Of a stretch of DNA of 64,000 bases, positions 58,807 through 64,000 are shown one piece after another (the stretch's first letter is position 1; every line of letters begins with the position of its first letter). The stretch lies in assembly GCA_012032285.1 (NCBI GenBank), contig JAAURJ010000005.1:35380-99379 (forward strand), given 5' to 3'. The stretch comes from Sphingomonadales bacterium (GTDB lineage: Bacteria; Pseudomonadota; Alphaproteobacteria; Sphingomonadales; Sphingomonadaceae). The notes under the pieces are model-generated. The model was not told the DNA's origin and searched no databases. It saw only the letters and a list, made by a program, of their open reading frames with translations. Position numbers and translations under genes: made by a program.

Positions 58807-59837
58807 AGCAAACCGCGCTGGTCATTTGCCCAGGAAGAGGTAGCTATAACGCCGCAGAACTTGGTTATTTGCGCCAATATCATGGCGGCGGCGGGGATAG
58901 CGTGGTGCGGCTTGATAGGATCCGGCAGCAGGCGGGACAAATCACGGTTTCGCAGCTGGACGGTGCAGAAAAATTTTCGCCATCCATGCATAGGACCGGC
59001 GATAATGCGTCCATGCTTATCTATGCCTGTGCGCTTGCGGATTTTGCCGCGATAGACCGCGAACGCTATGACATTGTAGCAGTGACCGGCAATAGCATGG
59101 GCTGGTATTTATCGCTATCCTGTGCAGGTATATTGGATTTTGAGGCGGGTGCCCGGCTGGTTAACAATATGGGCACGTTGATGCATGACACAGGCACAGG
59201 AGGGCAGGTCATTTGGTCGATGGCCGATGCGGACTGGCGCATAGATCCGTTAAAAGAGCAGAGGGTGCGGCGTATTTTGGAGCAGGCGGATTCGATCGGG
59301 CATAGGATATTTGTCTCTATCCGGCTCGGCGCAATGATTGTTTTTGCAGGCGATGAGAATGCCTTGCGCTGGCTTCTGACACAGCTACCGCCGGATGACA
59401 GGTTCCCGGTGCAGCTGAACCATCATGCCGCCTTTCACAGTCCGCTGCTCAATGCCATCATTCCGCTGGCGCAGGCCGCAAACCCGGTGAGTGACTTTGG
59501 GCCTGGCGTAATTCCGGCCATTGATGGTCAGGGACGGATATGGTCACCATCGGCTTTTTCTATACAAGGCATTTATGATTACACGCTGGGCGCACAGATC
59601 AATCAATGTTATGATTTCACGTTGGCGGTGCAGGTGGCGGCGCGCGAATTTACGCCCGATATAATTATCCTTACAGGCCCCGGCACCAGCATGACGGCTC
59701 CGGTGGTGCAGGCATTGAGCGCCATCGGGTGGAAGGGGTTATCGGGCAAAGGTGATTTTTTACAGCGGCAGACAGGCGACCCGCTGATATTGGCAATGGC
59801 CATAGCGGAACAAAGGGATTTGGTAACAGTTTCTTAG
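58803..59837 (+). CDS. FabD-like acyltransferase (ACP S-malonyltransferase family)
   Basis: Acyltransferase-fold protein of 344 residues. The nucleophile elbow is VTGNSMGWYLSL (GxSxG, Ser about residue 98), and the catalytic His is expected in LNHHAAFHSPLL near residue 215. The C-terminal TGPGTSMTAPVVQAL is family-like. It starts inside the E1 stop codon (ATGA), so the two are translated together. Canonical fabD normally sits in a fatty acid cluster; this copy is diverged and coupled to a 2-oxoacid dehydrogenase, so it may handle the acyl group that E1 generates. That role is inference. Confidence 0.8.
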   Translation: MKQTALVICPGRGSYNAAELGYLRQYHGGGGDSVVRLDRIRQQAGQITVSQLDGAEKFSPSMHRTGDNASMLIYACALADFAAIDRERYDIVAVTGNSMGWYLSLSCAGILDFEAGARLVNNMGTLMHDTGTGGQVIWSMADADWRIDPLKEQRVRRILEQADSIGHRIFVSIRLGAMIVFAGDENALRWLLTQLPPDDRFPVQLNHHAAFHSPLLNAIIPLAQAANPVSDFGPGVIPAIDGQGRIWSPSAFSIQGIYDYTLGAQINQCYDFTLAVQVAAREFTPDIIILTGPGTSMTAPVVQALSAIGWKGLSGKGDFLQRQTGDPLILAMAIAEQRDLVTVS

Positions 59838-59861
59838 CGGCGTCCCATCCCGGCGATAGGG

Positions 59862-59914
59862 GGTGACATTTTCTGAAATCATGCTATGACATCCTTGTCA
59901 TAGGGGGCGTCACC
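59862..59914 (+). promoter_or_regulatory. nested inverted repeats upstream of zwf (operator candidate)
   Basis: ctatgaca and tgtcatag (59884-59903, 4-bp spacer) form a perfect 20-bp inverted repeat. They lie inside a wider pair, ggtgac (59862-59867) and gtcacc (59909-59914). The layout is about 110 bp before the zwf start and fits a dimeric repressor site for the sugar-catabolic operon. Confidence 0.6.
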
Positions 59915-60011
59915 TTTACTTTCCAAGCGCATAGTTATTTTGCCTTCGAAAAATGGATTTGCCCGCTATATAGGGCGCAAATTTGCTTCCAACCCGTAAA
60001 AGATAGAGAGA

Positions 60012-61478
60012 ATGCCGGTAATGAGTGAGATTGTAAGCGAACGTAGCTCCACCATGTTGTTGTTCGGAGCGACCGGTGATTTGGCGAGGCGTATGTTGCT
60101 TCCGTCACTATATGCGCTCCATTCAGATGGGCTTATCGCATCGGATTTAAGGATTTTCGGCACCGCACGCAGTCAATTGTCGGATAAGGAATACCGCGAT
60201 TTTGCACGAGCGGCGCTTGAAGAATTCCTACCCGCCGATCGTAAGGCGGAAAATATGATTGATGGCTTTCTGGCGCGGCTGCAATATCAGGCGCTGGACG
60301 CTTCGACAATGGAAGGTTTTGATGATCTGGCGGCGAAAATCGGCGACATATCGGGCGGGCTGTCCATATTCCTATCGACCGCGCCTTTTCTGTTCGAACC
60401 AACGATCAAGGGTTTGAAGCACGCCGGGTTAGCGGGCGGAAATGTTCGTATTGGCCTAGAAAAGCCCTTAGGCAATGACCTTTCATCCTCGGCGCAGATA
60501 AATGATGCGGTCAATGCGGTCTTTCCCGAAGAGCGCACATTCCGTATCGACCATTATCTGGGCAAGGAAACAGTGCAGAATTTAATGGCGCTGCGTTTTG
60601 GCAATATGTTGTTTGAACCCCTGTGGAATGCCAATGCCATCGATCATATCCAAATCACGGTCAGCGAAACGGTTGGATTGGAAGGGCGGGCTGGTTTTTA
60701 TGATGATACCGGCGCTCTGCGTGATATGGTGCAAAACCATATGCTGCAGTTGTTGTCGATTATTGCCATGGAGCCGCCGGCCAATTTTGATTCAACCGCT
60801 ATTCGTGATGAAAAGGTAAAGGTACTTCGTGCCCTACGTCCTGTTGCCGAAGGTGACAGTGTGCGCGGCCAATATGGCGACGGTGCGGTCAATGGCGAAG
60901 CGGTGAAAAGCTATGCCGCCGATTTGGACGGGCAATCCGGCACAGAAACCTTTGTCGCCTTAAAAGCCTATGTTGATAACTGGCGTTGGCAGGGCGTTCC
61001 TTTTTACCTGCGCACCGGAAAGCGTTTGGCGCAGCGGCGCAGCGAGATTGTGGTTCAGTTCAAATCTGTCCCGCATAATATTTTTGCCGGTCGCGGCGGT
61101 AAGCTGGAACCCAATGCCCTCATCATCCGCTTACAACCTGAAGAATATGTAAGGTTGATGGTCATGGCGAAAGAACCGGGGCTTGACCGCGGTGATGTTA
61201 AGCTGCGAGAAGTGGCTCTTGACCTATCGCTCACCGATGCCTTTGCGGGTACACGCCGCCGTATTGCCTATGAACGCCTGCTGCTTGACCTGATTGAAGG
61301 TGATCAGACTTTGTTTGTAAGGCGCGATGAGGTTGAGGCGCAATGGAGATGGGTTGACGGCATAAGGGCCAATTGGGCCAAGAATAATATTGAGGCAAAA
61401 CCTTATGCCGCTGGCGGTTGGGGACCAAGTGCTTCGGTAGCGTTGACCGAGAGAGAGGGGGCAAGCTGGCATGAATGA
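60012..61478 (+). CDS. zwf: glucose-6-phosphate 1-dehydrogenase
   Basis: NADP-dependent entry enzyme of the Entner-Doudoroff and pentose phosphate routes. It has the nucleotide-binding GATGDLARRMLLPSLYAL, the substrate motif RIDHYLGKETVQN with catalytic His and Lys, and the family block VPFYLRTGKRL. The length of 488 is normal. The start at 60012 has a purine-rich leader; ATG 60021 is an alternative. First gene of the operon with the glucokinase-like gene and edd. Confidence 0.97.
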   Translation: MPVMSEIVSERSSTMLLFGATGDLARRMLLPSLYALHSDGLIASDLRIFGTARSQLSDKEYRDFARAALEEFLPADRKAENMIDGFLARLQYQALDASTMEGFDDLAAKIGDISGGLSIFLSTAPFLFEPTIKGLKHAGLAGGNVRIGLEKPLGNDLSSSAQINDAVNAVFPEERTFRIDHYLGKETVQNLMALRFGNMLFEPLWNANAIDHIQITVSETVGLEGRAGFYDDTGALRDMVQNHMLQLLSIIAMEPPANFDSTAIRDEKVKVLRALRPVAEGDSVRGQYGDGAVNGEAVKSYAADLDGQSGTETFVALKAYVDNWRWQGVPFYLRTGKRLAQRRSEIVVQFKSVPHNIFAGRGGKLEPNALIIRLQPEEYVRLMVMAKEPGLDRGDVKLREVALDLSLTDAFAGTRRRIAYERLLLDLIEGDQTLFVRRDEVEAQWRWVDGIRANWAKNNIEAKPYAAGGWGPSASVALTEREGASWHE

Positions 61479-62394
61479 ATTACATGAGGGCGATTGGTTG
61501 TTGGTCGATATTGACGGGGAAATTGTCAATTTCGGATTGGCGAAGCCTGCTGCCCAGCCTTTTGTTCATAGCCAAAAAAGCTATAAAACCGATGAATTTC
61601 CGACCGCAACCGATGCTTTTAACCGTTATGCCCAAGATATAGGGATCAGGTTGAATAACCGCCCCAGCGGCATGAGCATATCGGGTGCGGTAAAGGGCGA
61701 TAGCCTGCGTATACAAAGGTGCCGATGGATTATTTCTATAACGGGTATCGCCTATCTTACAGGTAGCCGTCCGCTGGTTATGAATGACAGCGTCGCAAAA
61801 GGCTGGATGAATTTGGGAAGCAATGCGGGACGCTTTCCTAAAATAGGCGGCATGACCCCGGTTGATTTTACCAAGCCAGGAAAATGGACAACGATCAATT
61901 ATAATCGCGGTTTGGGTGCATCGCTTCTGACCCGATTGGACGAAACCACTTTTACATCTTCGGAAAGTGAATGTGGGCATATTGGGTTCGCCCCGGAAGA
62001 TAAGGTGGAGGCGGAACTGAGCGCAATATTGGCGAAAAAGGATCCCCGTGTCACTTATGAGCGAATATTGTTTCTGGAAAAGGATGATAGCCTATGGTCG
62101 CAGCTGTCACAGCCATTGGACGGCAGCGGTAAAGACCGCATTCGGGCTGGCATATTAGGGGCCTTTGCAGGTGATATGACTTTGGCCTTTGCCGGATGGT
62201 CAGGGCTATATTTACATGGCGACCAAAACCAGTTTTTAAGCAACGCGGAATATGCGGCGATTTTCAACCGGCGTTTTGAAGCCAAGGGCGGCTTTGCCAA
62301 TGTGGTGCGCCCCGTGCCCCGTTTTCTGGCGAACCGTGAAGCCAGCAACCTTCCCGGCGTGGCGCAAATGATGGCGGCCGATCTTATGACATAA
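61471..62394 (+). CDS. glucokinase-like protein with degenerate nucleotide-binding motifs
   Basis: Overall it aligns with the bacterial Glk family: AVKGDSLRI, LVMNDSVAKGWM with the catalytic Asp, SECGHIGFAPED and VTYERIL. However, the phosphate-binding DIGGTN motif reads DIDGEIVNF, the adenosine-side GTGLG motif reads NRGLG, and the EGGH sugar-binding motif reads ECGH. A normal glucokinase retains these. It may therefore be a weak or inactive kinase, or a sugar-binding regulator. It overlaps zwf by 8 bp and sits where many relatives have pgl or glk; no 6-phosphogluconolactonase gene is present in the window. Confidence 0.75.
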   Translation: MNELHEGDWLLVDIDGEIVNFGLAKPAAQPFVHSQKSYKTDEFPTATDAFNRYAQDIGIRLNNRPSGMSISGAVKGDSLRIQRCRWIISITGIAYLTGSRPLVMNDSVAKGWMNLGSNAGRFPKIGGMTPVDFTKPGKWTTINYNRGLGASLLTRLDETTFTSSESECGHIGFAPEDKVEAELSAILAKKDPRVTYERILFLEKDDSLWSQLSQPLDGSGKDRIRAGILGAFAGDMTLAFAGWSGLYLHGDQNQFLSNAEYAAIFNRRFEAKGGFANVVRPVPRFLANREASNLPGVAQMMAADLMT

Positions 62395-62465
62395 TAGGTA
62401 TGAGGGTGAAATCTTCTGCCCCATAGAGTATAAACAGTTCGAACATCCAAAAGTTGAAAGCGAAT

Positions 62466-64000
62466 ATGAACCCCGTTGTCGAAAAAGTAACCATCCGCAT
62501 CATCGAACGCTCCAAATCCGGGCGGCAAGCCTATCTCGATTTGATTGCTCAAGCCCGTGACAAGGGCGTGAACCGCGATGCGTTATCCTGCGGCAATCTG
62601 GCCCATGGTTTTGCCGCCAGCGGCGATGACAAGGCCGCCATTCGCGGCGGGCGGGCCATGAATATCGGCATTATCACGGCCTATAATGATATGCTGTCCG
62701 CGCATCAGCCCTATGGTCGTTATCCCGAACAGATTAAGGTTTTTGCAAGAGAGCGCGGGGCAACGGCGCAGGTTGCAGGCGGCGTGCCCGCTATGTGCGA
62801 CGGCGTGACTCAGGGTCAAGACAGTATGGAATTGTCGCTGTTCAGCCGCGACAATATCGCGATGGCCGCCGCAGTGGGCCTTAGCCACGGGATGTTTGAA
62901 TCGGCGATGTTGCTGGGTTTATGCGATAAAATTGTGCCGGGGCTTTTGATCGGCGCACTGCGTTTCGGGCATTTGCCGACAATTTTGATCCCGGCAGGAC
63001 CGATGCCATCGGGGCTAGCCAATAAGGAAAAACAGCGCGTACGGCAGCTTTTTGCCGAAGGGAAAGTGGGCAAGGAAGAGTTGCTTGAGGCTGAATCCGC
63101 CTCTTATCATGGCGCGGGCACCTGCACCTTTTTCGGCACGGCAAACAGCAATCAGATGATGATGGAAATGATGGGCCTACATATGCCGGGGTCAAGCTTT
63201 ATCAATCCCGGCACCAAATTACGGCAGGAGCTGACCCGTGCGGCGACGCACCGTTTGACCGAAATTGGCTGGGACGGTGATGATTATCGCCCACTTGGCC
63301 GCTGCGTCGATGAAAAGGCTATTGTCAATGCGGTGATTGGCTTGCTGGCAACCGGCGGATCGACCAACCATGTGCTGCATCTGCCCGCTATTGCGCGTGC
63401 CGCCGGAATTATCATTGATTGGAATGATATTGATGAACTGTCCTCGGTCACGCCTTTGATCGCCAGAGTGTATCCAAATGGTTCGGGTGATGTGAATTAT
63501 TTTGCCCAAGCGGGGGGGATGCCCTTTGTGATCCGGGAGCTGGTGGAGGCCGGGCTTGCCCATGACGATATTCTGACCGTTTATGGTCAGGGGCTGCGTG
63601 ATGGTGCAAAGCAGCCTAAAATGGACGGGGAGGCGCTTGCCTGGGATGATGCACCGGCGTTGTCTGGCGATGACACCATGCTGCGCAGTGTTACCAGCCC
63701 GTTTCAGCCCGATGGCGGTATGCGCTTGGTCACCGGTAATTTGGGCCGGGCGACTTTCAAAACCAGCGCGGTGGAAAGGAACGCTGGACCATCGAAGCTC
63801 CGGTGCGGGTCTTTAGCGATCAGAATGACGCGGTCGCGGCATTTAAGGCGGGTGAGTTGGAACGCGATGTCATTATCGTCATCCGGTTTCAGGGGCCGGC
63901 CGCCAAGTGGTATGCCCGAATTGCACTAAGTTGACACCATCGCTCGGCGTGCTTCAGGATCGCGGGTTCAAAGTCGCGCTGCTTACTGATGGCCGGATGT
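62466..64000 (+). CDS. edd: phosphogluconate dehydratase (partial, frameshifted near window end)
   Basis: Entner-Doudoroff enzyme making 2-keto-3-deoxy-6-phosphogluconate; a [4Fe-4S] IlvD/Edd protein. Visible are [17 protein letters not shown], the cluster Cys in [33 protein letters not shown] and [20 protein letters not shown]. The frame is continuous to about 63775. A missing A there, an extra G near 63907 and an extra T near 63927 then disrupt it; corrected, the sequence reads [12 protein letters not shown] and [22 protein letters not shown], the family sequence. The gene runs off the window. ATG 62466 is preferred over TTG 62454. Confidence 0.93.

Noticed and set aside
1..64000. CRISPR arrays, insertion sequences, rRNA operons
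   Set aside because: No regularly spaced repeats with unique spacers, no transposase and no rRNA sequence were seen on either strand.

Overview
The window is a near-continuous stretch of chromosome from an alphaproteobacterium, most likely a sphingomonad (order Sphingomonadales, Sphingopyxis/Sphingorhabdus-like). The signs are a SciP (DUF1153) regulator, an RNase E with the long acidic insertion in its S1 domain, RF2 with an SPY tripeptide, an Entner-Doudoroff zwf/edd operon, a TonB-dependent receptor, DUF2853 and DUF3297 proteins, and a LOV-HTH light receptor like Erythrobacter EL222. This placement is inference from gene content; no 16S rRNA gene is present.

Layout. 1-4.1 kb: dapB, a divergent sirtuin, and the coaBC-dut-moeB operon. 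4.1-7.7 kb: a possible inorganic-carbon locus with a broken alpha-carbonic anhydrase lipoprotein, an unknown lipoprotein and a SulP transporter. 7.7-8.6 kb: a structured RNA with its own promoter and terminator, followed by an AT-rich NYN-domain gene. 8.6-19.8 kb: rlmN, a DUF2853-OmpA fusion, cfa, an RND efflux operon and sciP. 20-34 kb: mnmA, a serine hydrolase, a BaiN-like flavoprotein, an AbgT transporter, a PafA-like phosphatase, typA, an SBF transporter and a LolD/FtsX-type ABC exporter next to a GDSL esterase. 35-40 kb: telA/xpaC, an HTH regulator with phased operator-like repeats, tRNA-Gln, ppx and rlmE. 40-52.5 kb: envelope and RNA functions (DsbA-like protein, BepA-like protease, rne, LOV-HTH regulator, amiC, PBP1A, a second M48 protease, prfB). 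52.6-60 kb: alpha-methylacyl-CoA racemase, TonB receptor, a fused 2-oxoacid dehydrogenase E1 and an acyltransferase. 60-64 kb: zwf, a diverged glucokinase-like gene and edd, running off the window.

The strongest window-wide observation is that about a dozen conserved genes are broken by single-base indels, nearly all a lost base in a homopolymer run: the unknown lipoprotein, the gene before sciP, baiN-like, abgT, ftsX-like, xpaC-like, rne, lov-hth, amacr, the E1 fusion (three sites) and edd. Re-adding or removing one base restores the family sequence each time, and several of these genes are normally essential or conserved. Homopolymer sequencing or assembly error is the simplest reading, so these genes are annotated as single reading units with the break marked. 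One lesion is different in kind: an in-frame TAG right after the lipobox of the carbonic anhydrase, in a gene that also carries a 66-bp duplication-type insertion.

The best candidates for new biology are the promoter-hairpin-terminator RNA upstream of the NYN gene, the E1 fusion with its overlapping acyltransferase, the HTH gene with 10-bp-phased TCTC repeats, and the glucokinase-like protein that has lost its ATP-binding motifs yet sits inside the zwf-edd operon.
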